A stretch of DNA of 12,738 nt from an uncultured Clostridia bacterium (GCA_937894775.1 CALAXC010000100.1:1-12738), one strand, 5' to 3'; shown: positions 1 to 6,565, counted from the first letter of the stretch. Notes: generated by a model from the sequence alone, not told the origin. A program made the numbers and translations.

Positions 1-79
1 TCCTCGTCCGTGTACTGACAATGTTCGGACGTAGAGATAACAGAAGATAATATTAGAAAGCGATTCTTGATAAGCATTG

Positions 80-144
80 GTAAATTAAAAGTAAACTATC
101 ATACTTTGTATGTTTACGAAACGGCAACGCCTCTGTGTTATAAT
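80..144 (+). promoter_or_regulatory. Promoter with three-site operator of the two-component operon
   Basis: GTAAAT (80-85) and GTAAAC (91-96) form direct repeats exactly 11 bp apart, as expected for an OmpR/PhoB-type dimer. An inverted copy, GTTTACG, lies at 112-118, and a smaller dyad, CATAC-TTT-GTATG (100-112), sits between the arms. A perfect TATAAT box is at 139-144 and is extended by TG at 136-137. No TTGACA-like -35 box lies at the normal spacing; the TTTACG arm overlaps that place, which suggests activator-dependent transcription. The same elements at the same distances recur at 2199-2263. That the regulator encoded at 412 binds here is inference. Confidence 0.75.
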
Positions 145-174
145 GAGTTTCAAATAATAAAACAGAGGTGAAAT

Positions 175-342
175 ATGAATCCCATTGTTATTGCGGTAAT
201 AATAGTTTTTGTACTGCTTGCGTCGGCGGGAGGGGCTTTCGCAATCCTGTATTGGCGTTTGCGCCGTGCAATGACTGCAAGAAAAACGGTGTATGGTATA
301 GCGAAATCAATGCAAAAAAATAAAGGTGAAAAGCAAAAATGA
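175..342 (+). CDS. Small single-pass membrane protein, unknown function
   Basis: This is a 55-residue protein that I do not recognise. Residues 4-26 form one hydrophobic segment (IVIAVIIVFVLLASAGGAFAILY). It is followed by a strongly basic tail (WRLRRAMTARK and a Lys-rich end), which by the positive-inside rule puts the C-terminus in the cytoplasm. The AGAGGTG ribosome binding site (164-170) is at good distance from the ATG and the promoter at 80-144 lies just upstream, so the gene is very likely real despite its size. It is the first gene of the two-component operon, 69 bp ahead of the response regulator with no terminator between. It might be an accessory sensor or modulator of the kinase, but nothing in the sequence proves that. 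Confidence 0.7.
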   Translation: MNPIVIAVIIVFVLLASAGGAFAILYWRLRRAMTARKTVYGIAKSMQKNKGEKQK

Positions 343-411
343 TTAAGAGCATGATAGCAGGAAATTGGGATCAAACTGCATTAGTAGCAAATACAGGATG
401 GAGAATTAACA

Positions 412-1086
412 ATGGCAACAATATTGATAGTCGAGGATGACAGAAATATGCGCTTGCTGACAAAAGCAAGGCTTGCGGATATATATACGGTTGTGACTGC
501 CTGCGACGGCATGGAAGCACTTGACATTATTCATAGCGGCGGCGTGGACATGGTTATTGCGGACATCATGATGCCTCGGATGGATGGCTATGAACTTCTT
601 CAAACCATTCGCGACGAAGGCAATCAGTTACCGTTTTTATTGCTGACAGCCAAGGAGAGTCTTGACAATAAGCAACACGGCTTTTCACTTGGAACAGATG
701 ATTATATGACAAAGCCATTCAGTAGCGACGAGTTGATTTGGCGAGTAAGCGCACTTCTTCGCCGTGCTAATATCGCACAAAGCAAAAAAATTGAAATAGG
801 ACACGTTGTTATAGATTCCGAAAAATATGCGGTTTATACCGATACAGAGTACATAGAATTACCCAAAAAAGAATTTGATCTGCTTTTCAAGCTACTTTCC
901 TATCCCGACCGTATTTTTTCTAAGGAACAACTGCTTGACAGTATATGGGGAATGAATGCTGAAAGCGGAGAAGAAACCGTTAAAACTCACATCAGCCGCA
1001 TTCGTAACCGTTTGAAAAACATCACCGAGTTCAACATCGTTACAATCAAGGGACTCGGATATAAAGCGGATATTAAGAACGGGTGA
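412..1086 (+). CDS. OmpR/PhoB-family DNA-binding response regulator
   Basis: The 224-residue length is normal for the family. The receiver domain (about 1-115) has the acidic pair D9/D10, the phosphoacceptor D51 in the IADIMMP segment, the switch threonine T79 and the conserved lysine K101 followed by PF. A winged-helix Trans_reg_C domain (about 125-222) carries the usual signatures ELPKKEFDLLFKL, FSKEQLLDSIWG and the recognition-helix region VKTHISRIRNRLK, then IVTIKGLGYKA. All key residues are present, so it should be phosphorylated and bind DNA as a dimer on direct repeats. A GGAG motif (400-403) lies 8 nt before the ATG. Its partner kinase starts 4 bp after its stop codon. Its probable targets are the promoters at 80-144 and 2199-2263, because both carry 11-bp-spaced direct repeats. 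The exact subfamily and signal are unknown. Confidence 0.95.
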   Translation: MATILIVEDDRNMRLLTKARLADIYTVVTACDGMEALDIIHSGGVDMVIADIMMPRMDGYELLQTIRDEGNQLPFLLLTAKESLDNKQHGFSLGTDDYMTKPFSSDELIWRVSALLRRANIAQSKKIEIGHVVIDSEKYAVYTDTEYIELPKKEFDLLFKLLSYPDRIFSKEQLLDSIWGMNAESGEETVKTHISRIRNRLKNITEFNIVTIKGLGYKADIKNG

Positions 1087-1090
1087 ACAT

Positions 1091-2140
1091 ATGAAAAATA
1101 GAACAAAAGGATTAAATATTAAAAACAAGTACGTTTCTTTTTTTCTGCTTTCACTGCATACCATTGCAATTTTTTTGATGTTGTGCAGCTTGGTTGCTTG
1201 GCTGGTAACGGATCTGTTCAATGAACGTAGTAGCTTCTTGTTCTCACTCTGTATTATACAAAGCATATATGCAGTCATTCTTCTTTTGATGCTGCCTGTC
1301 GTGATTTCATTTTACCGTGCCACGCAAAGAGAAATCAATCTCTTAACCACCGCCATAGGAAAGGTAGCTGAGGGGGATTTTCATCAAAGAATAGAGCCAA
1401 CTAAAAATGCGGAGATGCTCTCGGTGTATGAAGATTTTAATAAAATGTGTGCAGAGCTTGAAAGTGTGCAGATACTGAGAAACGACTTTATCAACAGTTA
1501 TTCTCATGAATTTAAGACGCCTGTTGCTTCTATAAATGGGTTTGCATCGCTTTTGCTTGAAAAAGAACTTCCTGAAAAAGAACGGAAGCAGTATCTCGAA
1601 ATAATCGTAGCAGAGTCAGCACGGCTCTCAAGGCTGGCGACAAATACTATTTTGCTTTCTAAATTGGAATCTCAACAAATAGTGACCGATACAGAGGAAT
1701 ACGACCTCAGCGAGCAGCTTCGCGCTTGCTCCATTATACTGTCTCAAAAATGGCTTGAAAAGAAAATAGGGTTCGACTGTGAATTTGTTGAGGTCAAATT
1801 CGTTGCTAACAAAGAGATGCTTCAACACCTATGGCTTAATCTTTTGGATAATGCCATTAAATATACGCCGATAGGCGGCGAGATTGCCATTCGTAATTAT
1901 ACCACGGAAACGGATGTCTTTGTTGAAATCTCCGATACGGGAGAAGGAATGAGCGATGAAAGCTTAAAGCATCTGTTTGATCCCTATTATCAGGGAGATA
2001 ACTCGCATTCAACACAAGGCTTGGGCTTGGGCTTATCTATTGTAAAACGAATCGTTGATCTTTGCGGCGGAGAAATTACCGTTCAAAGCAAACTATCCGT
2101 TGGTAGCACATTCACGGTTCGCTTGCCCCTTGCACCATGA
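1091..2140 (+). CDS. Membrane sensor histidine kinase, intramembrane-sensing type
   Basis: This 349-residue kinase is paired with the regulator at 412. Two transmembrane segments (about 14-40 and 49-75) are separated by only about 8-10 residues around NERSS, so there is no extracytoplasmic sensor domain. A HAMP-like linker covers about 75-125. The dimerisation/phosphotransfer domain has H139 in the H-box SHEFKTP. The ATPase domain shows the N-box NLLDNAIKYT (250-259), the G1 box DTGEG (282-286), an F-box around LFDPYYQG and the G2 box GLGLGL (310-315). All catalytic motifs are intact. Kinases with such short loops are known mostly from envelope-stress and antimicrobial-peptide sensing in Firmicutes and often need a partner membrane protein. 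The 55-residue protein at 175 is a possible partner (inference). Initiation probably depends on translation of the gene in front, since only a weak GGGTGA lies upstream. Confidence 0.95.
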   Translation: MKNRTKGLNIKNKYVSFFLLSLHTIAIFLMLCSLVAWLVTDLFNERSSFLFSLCIIQSIYAVILLLMLPVVISFYRATQREINLLTTAIGKVAEGDFHQRIEPTKNAEMLSVYEDFNKMCAELESVQILRNDFINSYSHEFKTPVASINGFASLLLEKELPEKERKQYLEIIVAESARLSRLATNTILLSKLESQQIVTDTEEYDLSEQLRACSIILSQKWLEKKIGFDCEFVEVKFVANKEMLQHLWLNLLDNAIKYTPIGGEIAIRNYTTETDVFVEISDTGEGMSDESLKHLFDPYYQGDNSHSTQGLGLGLSIVKRIVDLCGGEITVQSKLSVGSTFTVRLPLAP

Positions 2141-2156
2141 TAATATCTTTTTTCTA

Positions 2157-2196
2157 AAGTCGAATGGAGTCAAATTCATTCGGCTTCTTTTCTTTT
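2157..2196 (+). terminator. Rho-independent terminator of the two-component operon
   Basis: AAGTCGAATG (2157-2166) pairs with CATTCGGCTT (2177-2186) over 10 bp with one G-U pair. The loop is 10 nt and a T-rich tract, CTTTTCTTTT (2187-2196), follows. It lies 16 bp after the kinase stop codon and ends 3 bp before the next promoter's operator, so it cleanly separates the two transcripts. Confidence 0.85.
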
Positions 2197-2198
2197 AT

Positions 2199-2263
2199 GT
2201 AAACTCAACGTAAATAAAATCGCTTTTGGAATTTACGTGGCGAAAACTTTGATGATATATAAT
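2199..2263 (+). promoter_or_regulatory. Promoter with the same three-site operator, driving the acyltransferase/glycosyltransferase operon
   Basis: GTAAAC (2199-2204) and GTAAAT (2210-2215) are direct repeats 11 bp apart. ATTTACGT (2231-2238) is a perfect 8-bp inverted partner of ACGTAAAT (2208-2215). A perfect TATAAT lies at 2258-2263. Offsets from the first repeat are 11, 33 and 59 bp, exactly as in the promoter at 80-144. No good -35 box is present. A transcript from here would have a leader of about 80 nt that contains a weak AACTCA/TGAGTT pairing (2275-2280 with 2301-2306). Confidence 0.75.
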
Positions 2264-2351
2264 ATACTCAATTAAACTCAGGTAGTTTTTGCTTCTGTTA
2301 TGAGTTACTTGGCGATATAGCGGCGATTAGTTGTTTTGAGGGAGGAATAAT

Positions 2352-3137
2352 ATGGACAAGAGAACGACGATATATTACACGGATGAATTAAACGATGAGT
2401 TTTCTCTGACTCAAATAACCCCCAGAAAGATTGATGGCGAATATCAATATTGCCATGACACCCTATGGAAAAGATTTACGCATTTCTTTTGGTACAGAAT
2501 CGTTGCAATGCCTATTGCATTTGTTTATACAAAGCTTGCTTTTGCTCACAAGGTAATTGGCGCAGAAAAGTTAAAGCCTTACTGCAAAACCGGTATTTTC
2601 ATATACGGAAATCATACACAGGATATCGGTGACGCATTGATCCCAAATATGATGAGTGCTCGACAAGATAAATATGTTATTGTGCATCCCAATAACGTTT
2701 CGATTCCGTATATTGGGAGAATTACCCCTTCGCTCGGCGCATTGCCTCTTCCCGATGACAGAATAGCGTATCAAAACTTCATGAAAGCAATAGAAAGGCG
2801 TATTTCTGAAGGCAAGGCAATCGTCATTTATCCGGAGGCACATATTTGGCCTTATTATACGAAAATACGCCCATTTACAGACGTATCGTTCCATTATCCT
2901 ATAAAGTATGACACCCCCGTATTTTGCTTTACCAACACATATCAAAAAAGAAAATATTCCAAAAAACCTCGAATTGTTACCTATGTAGACGGTCCTTTTC
3001 TGCCCAACGAAAGCATTTCTCCGAGAGAGAGGCGAAAGGAGATGAGAAATCGGGTTTACGAATGTATGTGCGAAAGAGCCAAATCATCAACCGAAATTAA
3101 AATTCAATACATAAAGAAAGAAAATTCAAATGACTAA
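2352..3137 (+). CDS. PlsC-like acyltransferase domain protein (LPLAT superfamily)
   Basis: This 261-residue protein has the block pattern of glycerolipid acyltransferases. GIFIYGNHTQDIGD (81-94) corresponds to the catalytic block, TPSLGALPLPDD (125-136) to the acceptor-binding block, and GKAIVIYPEAHIWP (154-167) to the usual PEG block. The catalytic block is odd: H88 is followed by acidic residues at +3 and +6, not at the canonical +5 (HX4D). Residues 160-176 (YPE, W, Y, K, RP) match the pattern of the acyltransferase half of the protein at 3964, so the two belong to one clade. Residues 46-66 are hydrophobic and may associate with the membrane. GGAGG (2341-2345) lies 6 nt before the ATG, and the gene overlaps the next one by 8 bp. 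The likely role is transfer of an acyl chain to a lipid or glycolipid acceptor; the acceptor is not deducible. Confidence 0.85.
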   Translation: MDKRTTIYYTDELNDEFSLTQITPRKIDGEYQYCHDTLWKRFTHFFWYRIVAMPIAFVYTKLAFAHKVIGAEKLKPYCKTGIFIYGNHTQDIGDALIPNMMSARQDKYVIVHPNNVSIPYIGRITPSLGALPLPDDRIAYQNFMKAIERRISEGKAIVIYPEAHIWPYYTKIRPFTDVSFHYPIKYDTPVFCFTNTYQKRKYSKKPRIVTYVDGPFLPNESISPRERRKEMRNRVYECMCERAKSSTEIKIQYIKKENSND

Positions 3138-3960
3138 CATTTTATTTTGCGGCAACGACGGTGTTTTTGACGGAATGCTGACGTGTGCACTGTCGATTAT
3201 GAAGCGCACTGAGTCTCAAGATCCGTTTTCCTTTTACGTTTTTACAATGGACGTGTCCCATATCGATGAAAAATATCAACCTATCAGTGATCGGCAAATT
3301 CGCTTCTTTGAAGAAGTCATCAAGAACTACAACCCGGATAATCGCGCTGTCTTAATTGACGTGACCGATATTTATAACGAGGAATTTTCAAATTGTCCAA
3401 ACGAGGATGCCTATTGCTCTCCGTACACGCTCATTCGACTTTTTGCAGACAAAGTCGAAGGATTGCCCGATAAGCTCTTATATCTGGATGTTGATATTAT
3501 GTTTAATCGTGACATTCATTTGCTGTACGATATAGATGTTGATGGTTATGAATATGCGGCGGCAAGAGATCACTACGGTAAATATCTTATTCAGCCAAAT
3601 TATATCAATGCAGGCGTTCTTCTGTTTAATATGCCCCAAATGCGAAGAACGGGTATTTTCGAAAAAGCAAGAAATTTAATCAAAACAAAGAAGCTTACTT
3701 TTGCAGACCAAAGCGCATTGATACGTTCCACAACAAAAAAGAAAATGCTACCACAGCGATTCAACGATCAAAAATTCTTGCACAATCACACAGTTGTCAG
3801 ACATTTTTCGAAAAGATTGTTCTGGCTTCCATATCCACACACCGATAATATTAAGCAATGGCACGTCAGCCGCGTCCATAAACATTTTAGATACTATCAG
3901 TTTGACGATATTCTGTACGAGTATATTTATCTGAAAGAAAAATATGATAGGGAGATTTAA
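3130..3960 (+). CDS. Family 8 glycosyltransferase
   Basis: This 276-residue protein has a GT-A fold in the arrangement of family GT8 (LgtC/glycogenin-like). It starts with ILFCGNDGVFDGMLTCALSIMKR, followed by the SPYTLIRLFADKV helix and the metal-binding DxD motif as D120-V-D122 in LLYLDVDIMFNRDI. The INAGVLLFNM segment (159-168) and the ADQSAL segment (about 193-198) bind donor and acceptor in relatives. The usual C-terminal HFxGxxKPW end appears only as a diverged form around VRHFSKRLFWLPYPHTDNIKQWH. The family transfers a sugar from a nucleotide donor with retention of configuration. No membrane segment or signal peptide is seen, so it should act at the cytoplasmic face. The start overlaps the preceding acyltransferase by 8 bp, which indicates translational coupling. 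The donor sugar and acceptor are unknown. Confidence 0.9.
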   Translation: MTNILFCGNDGVFDGMLTCALSIMKRTESQDPFSFYVFTMDVSHIDEKYQPISDRQIRFFEEVIKNYNPDNRAVLIDVTDIYNEEFSNCPNEDAYCSPYTLIRLFADKVEGLPDKLLYLDVDIMFNRDIHLLYDIDVDGYEYAAARDHYGKYLIQPNYINAGVLLFNMPQMRRTGIFEKARNLIKTKKLTFADQSALIRSTTKKKMLPQRFNDQKFLHNHTVVRHFSKRLFWLPYPHTDNIKQWHVSRVHKHFRYYQFDDILYEYIYLKEKYDREI

Positions 3961-3963
3961 TGT

Positions 3964-5772
3964 ATGTCCGACAAGTTAATACCTATATTCTATGCCTGCG
4001 ATGATAATTTTATAAAATACACGATAGTATCGTTGCATTCGATTATAAAAAACGCATCCCCCGATTACAAATACGAGGTTCACATTTTACATACCGAAAT
4101 ATCAGACGAGATGAAAGCGCGCTTAAAGGAGCTCGAAAATAAATGCTTTACTCTTGTTTTTGATGATGTAACCGATAATCTCGCAAACATTGCGGACAAG
4201 TTGCCGCTTCGTGATTATTATTCCAAAACAACTTATTACCGATTGTTTATTGCTGAAATGTATCCGCAGTACGATAAAGCCATCTATATTGACAGCGATA
4301 CCATCGTTCAAGGAGATATCAGTAGCTTGTATTTCAACGATATCAAGGATGCATACGTTGGAGCCTGTCACGAGCAGGTGATGGTTCAGGTCGATGAATA
4401 CGGAACTTATGTCGAAAAGGTTATCGGTATTTCAAGATATAATTTCTTTAATGCGGGATTATTACTAATTAATTGTGAGCAGTTCAGAATACGATATGTT
4501 TTGGATAAATTCATTCAGCTCCTCCATGCTTACAATTTTGTCGTAACACAAGACGAGGATTATCTAAATTTGATTTGTAAGGATCATGTATATTGGCTTG
4601 ATCAAAGGTGGAATACAGAGGTGTTTGGAGAAATAGCGTATCCGATAGAGGAAGCCTGTATAATCCACTATATTATGACGAGCAAGCCATGGCATTATCA
4701 CGATTGCAGATACGGAGAAATTTTTTGGAAATACGCAGAGGAAACTTCGGTCTACGATGAAATCAAGAGCGTGCTTGAAGGCTATACGAACGAAGAAAAA
4801 GAACGCGATCTCGTTTCGGGGGAAAGGCTTTTGCAGCTCGCAGTCGCAGAAACCAATCGAGAAGATAATTATCTTAATCGTCTCAACCGTCAGAATCGTG
4901 CAAAGGACAGAGTAGCCATACTGCGTAAAATAGAGGAATACGAGCGCCTTGGCAAATTTGATATAGACGTTGAGGATGATCCACCCGGAGAAATGCTGTT
5001 ACCTGAGGACATTGATTATTTAAGGCGAAGCTTCTTAAAGCGAATAAAAACGAAAGTCGCGTTCAAAACCGCACGAAATTTCGTCAATAGACTCATTAAA
5101 GAAAAAAAGTTGATAATAAAAGAAATATGTGGAATCGAGCATTTCAAAAATTTAGAGAGCGGTGCGGTTATTACGTGCAATCATTTCAACGCCTTCGACA
5201 GTTTTGCCATACAGATGGCGTATGAAGCTGCGGAACAATCGAACCGACGGTTTTACAGAGTAATAAGGGAGGGTAATTACACAAGCTTTCCCGGGTTTTA
5301 CGGCTTCCTTATGCGAAACTGTGATACGTTGCCGTTGTCTTCAAATCATAAGACGATGAAAAAATTTATGGATGCCACAAGTCAACTCCTTAAAGAAGGT
5401 CATTTCGTTTTGGTATATCCGGAACAGAGCATGTGGTGGAATTACCGAAAACCGAAACCGCTAAAAGAAGGCGCATTTCAGTTCGCATCAAAGAACAACG
5501 TCCCCGTGTTGCCTTGTTTTATTACGATGCAGGACTCCGATATAATTGGGGATGACGGCTTTTATGTTCAGGAATACACGATACATATATCTGAGCCTAT
5601 ATATCCTAACCCGGATTTATCTTACCGAGAAAACACAAAAAACATGCTGAATTCAAACTATGCGGTTTGGAAAGAGATCTATGAAAGAGTGTACGGTATT
5701 CCTCTGGTATATGAAACCGAGGTTAAGTTTGATAACTGTATAGGATATTCAGGTAGTAACACTATTACGTGA
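3964..5772 (+). CDS. Bifunctional family 8 glycosyltransferase / PlsC-like acyltransferase fusion
   Basis: This 602-residue protein has two catalytic domains. Residues 1-275 are a GT8 glycosyltransferase, with IPIFYACDDNFIKYTIVSL at the N-terminus, D110-S-D112 as the metal site in AIYIDSDTIVQGDI, FNAGLLLIN (162-170), TQDEDYLN (195-202) and the typical HYIMTSKPWHY end (235-245). Residues 276-365 are a charged, probably helical linker. Residues 370-585 are a PlsC-like acyltransferase with a canonical HX4D motif (N406-H407...D412), the FPGFYGFLMRNCDTLPL block, and Y485-P-E-Q with W490 and RKPKPLKEGAF. The first half is commonly a stand-alone enzyme. The fusion suggests that one protein both glycosylates and acylates the same lipid or polymer (inference). 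A GGGAG motif lies 9 nt before the ATG, 3 bp after the previous stop. It is paralogous in both halves to its two upstream neighbours. Confidence 0.9.
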   Translation: MSDKLIPIFYACDDNFIKYTIVSLHSIIKNASPDYKYEVHILHTEISDEMKARLKELENKCFTLVFDDVTDNLANIADKLPLRDYYSKTTYYRLFIAEMYPQYDKAIYIDSDTIVQGDISSLYFNDIKDAYVGACHEQVMVQVDEYGTYVEKVIGISRYNFFNAGLLLINCEQFRIRYVLDKFIQLLHAYNFVVTQDEDYLNLICKDHVYWLDQRWNTEVFGEIAYPIEEACIIHYIMTSKPWHYHDCRYGEIFWKYAEETSVYDEIKSVLEGYTNEEKERDLVSGERLLQLAVAETNREDNYLNRLNRQNRAKDRVAILRKIEEYERLGKFDIDVEDDPPGEMLLPEDIDYLRRSFLKRIKTKVAFKTARNFVNRLIKEKKLIIKEICGIEHFKNLESGAVITCNHFNAFDSFAIQMAYEAAEQSNRRFYRVIREGNYTSFPGFYGFLMRNCDTLPLSSNHKTMKKFMDATSQLLKEGHFVLVYPEQSMWWNYRKPKPLKEGAFQFASKNNVPVLPCFITMQDSDIIGDDGFYVQEYTIHISEPIYPNPDLSYRENTKNMLNSNYAVWKEIYERVYGIPLVYETEVKFDNCIGYSGSNTIT

Positions 5773-5798
5773 AACAAGATTTCCCCTCTTTTTACGTA
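5766..5798 (+). other. Weak hairpin overlapping the stop codon of the fusion gene
   Basis: TACGTGAAA (5766-5774) can pair with TTTTACGTA (5790-5798) over 9 bp, including one G-U pair, around a 15-nt loop. The stem is AT-rich and no T-tract follows, so it is at best a pause, decay boundary or partial attenuator, not a proven terminator. Confidence 0.25.
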
Positions 5799-5859
5799 TA
5801 GTGCAAGTCAATTTCAAAAAATAACAGATCATTACATTATTGTAAATAAGGAAATAAGT

Positions 5860-6156
5860 ATGAATAATATGGTTCTATATGATGAATTGGTTCGCCGTGC
5901 CGGAATTAAAAGAAAGCCGCAAAGAACAGCAAAAATTATCACTTATACGGTAGCAACGGCGGGAATGCTTGCTGTCATTATAGGTATTATTTTGATTTGT
6001 GTGAACCCGACGCTGTTTCGAATTCCGGGAGGTGTGGCAGCGATCATCGGCATTTTAGTTTTAGCTATATGCCCACCGTTGTATCGGTTTGTTTTTGGGA
6101 AGCTCATTAAGCATCATATAGATGCGTTAATAAAGGTTCTCGAATCTTCACTGTAG
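5860..6156 (+). CDS. Small two-pass membrane protein, unknown function
   Basis: I do not recognise this 98-residue protein. The N-terminal 25 residues are amphipathic and basic (VRRAGIKRKPQR). Two hydrophobic segments follow at about 26-47 and 56-78, joined by a short NPTLFRIPGG turn, and the tail (GKLIKHHIDALIKVLESSL) looks like an amphipathic helix. The basic flanks suggest both ends are cytoplasmic. AAGGA (5848-5852) lies 7 nt before the ATG. The 87-bp gap from the fusion gene contains no convincing terminator or promoter, so it probably belongs to the same transcript. Position in the run suggests a membrane accessory of the envelope pathway, but there is no motif to support an enzymatic role. 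Confidence 0.7.
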   Translation: MNNMVLYDELVRRAGIKRKPQRTAKIITYTVATAGMLAVIIGIILICVNPTLFRIPGGVAAIIGILVLAICPPLYRFVFGKLIKHHIDALIKVLESSL

Positions 6157-6173
6157 AAATTCTTTGCAAGCAA
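6157..6173 (+). repeat. Left arm of a perfect 17-bp inverted repeat
   Basis: AAATTCTTTGCAAGCAA begins directly after the TAG stop of the 5860 gene and is the exact reverse complement of 6474-6490. The arms bracket the 88-residue gene at 6204-6470. No target-site duplication is seen outside the pair. Confidence 0.85.
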
Positions 6174-6203
6174 AAATATACATATCTTTTCAGGAGGTAA
6201 ATC

Positions 6204-6470
6204 ATGGAAACATTGAAAAAAATATTTCCTTTATCATGGAAATATTCGAGTGACACATCTCAGCTTATTATAGGTATTCTTCTGCATATAGCCGCAGGAA
6301 TTGTTGTAGGCGCGTTGATAACGCTTTCCACTATGCTTACGGGTTGGATTCCCGTAGTTGGCTCTATTATCGGCTGGTTGCTTGGAATAGTGAGCAGCTT
6401 AATCGGCGTTTATGTCGTCGCAGGAATTGTAATACAAATTCTTGTTTTCGCAAAGGTTATAAAGGATTGA
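6204..6470 (+). CDS. Small glycine-rich hydrophobic membrane protein, unknown function
   Basis: This 88-residue protein has a polar N-terminus (METLKKIFPLSWKYSSDTSQ). The rest is almost entirely hydrophobic, with a probable membrane segment at 21-42 and one or two more within 48-84. That stretch has regularly spaced glycines (GWIPVVGSIIGWLLG, then IGVYVVAG). It ends in the short basic tail AKVIKD. The ribosome binding site AGGAGG (6192-6197) is the strongest in the window at ideal spacing, so the product is probably abundant. The gene is isolated between two arms of a perfect 17-bp inverted repeat and is followed by a GC-rich hairpin. Small Gly-rich hydrophobic proteins can be membrane-protein partners, holin-like or toxic; I cannot choose between these from the sequence. 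Confidence 0.75.
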   Translation: METLKKIFPLSWKYSSDTSQLIIGILLHIAAGIVVGALITLSTMLTGWIPVVGSIIGWLLGIVSSLIGVYVVAGIVIQILVFAKVIKD

Positions 6471-6473
6471 CAA

Positions 6474-6490
6474 TTGCTTGCAAAGAATTT
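6474..6490 (-). repeat. Right arm of a perfect 17-bp inverted repeat
   Basis: TTGCTTGCAAAGAATTT starts 3 bp after the stop codon of the 6204 gene and is the exact reverse complement of 6157-6173. The 334-bp unit contains exactly one gene. Confidence 0.85.
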
Positions 6491-6492
6491 AT

Positions 6493-6524
6493 GCGGATAT
6501 CCTCTGTAATAAGGGGATATCCGC
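6493..6524 (+). other. Perfect 10-bp hairpin between the 6204 and 6566 genes
   Basis: GCGGATATCC (6493-6502) pairs perfectly with GGATATCCGC (6515-6524) around a 12-nt loop, and flanking ATG/CAT bases could extend it with a bulge. No T-tract follows on either strand, so it is not a standard terminator. It could be an mRNA stability or processing element that lets the gene before it be expressed more than the gene after it, or a protein-binding palindrome. Confidence 0.55.
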
Positions 6525-6565
6525 CATATTCAATAAAATATAAATCCACAAGAGGAAGGATGATT

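Noticed and set aside
3..50. Open frame from the left edge ending in TAA (LVRVLTMFGRRDNRR) as the tail of an upstream gene
   Set aside because: Fifteen residues without motif are too few to support a gene; the nearby 6-bp pairing CGTCCG/CGGACG (5-10 with 26-31) has a long loop and no T-tract.
2264..2351. Riboswitch or attenuator in the leader of the acyltransferase operon
   Set aside because: Only a 6-bp pairing with a 20-nt loop is visible; no known aptamer features or alternative terminator are present.
5773..5859. Third copy of the shared operator, from TTTACG at 5791 and GTAAAT at 5842
   Set aside because: The second direct repeat and the TATAAT box at the required distances are missing and the order of elements is wrong.
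6157..6490. Insertion sequence bounded by the 17-bp inverted repeats
   Set aside because: The enclosed gene encodes a hydrophobic membrane protein without transposase features, and no target-site duplication is visible; kept only as a repeat pair.
6344..6565. N-terminal extension of the CDP-alcohol phosphatidyltransferase back to 6344
   Set aside because: It would overlap the 6204 gene in another frame, cross the repeat and hairpin, and add non-family sequence; a good ribosome binding site marks 6566.
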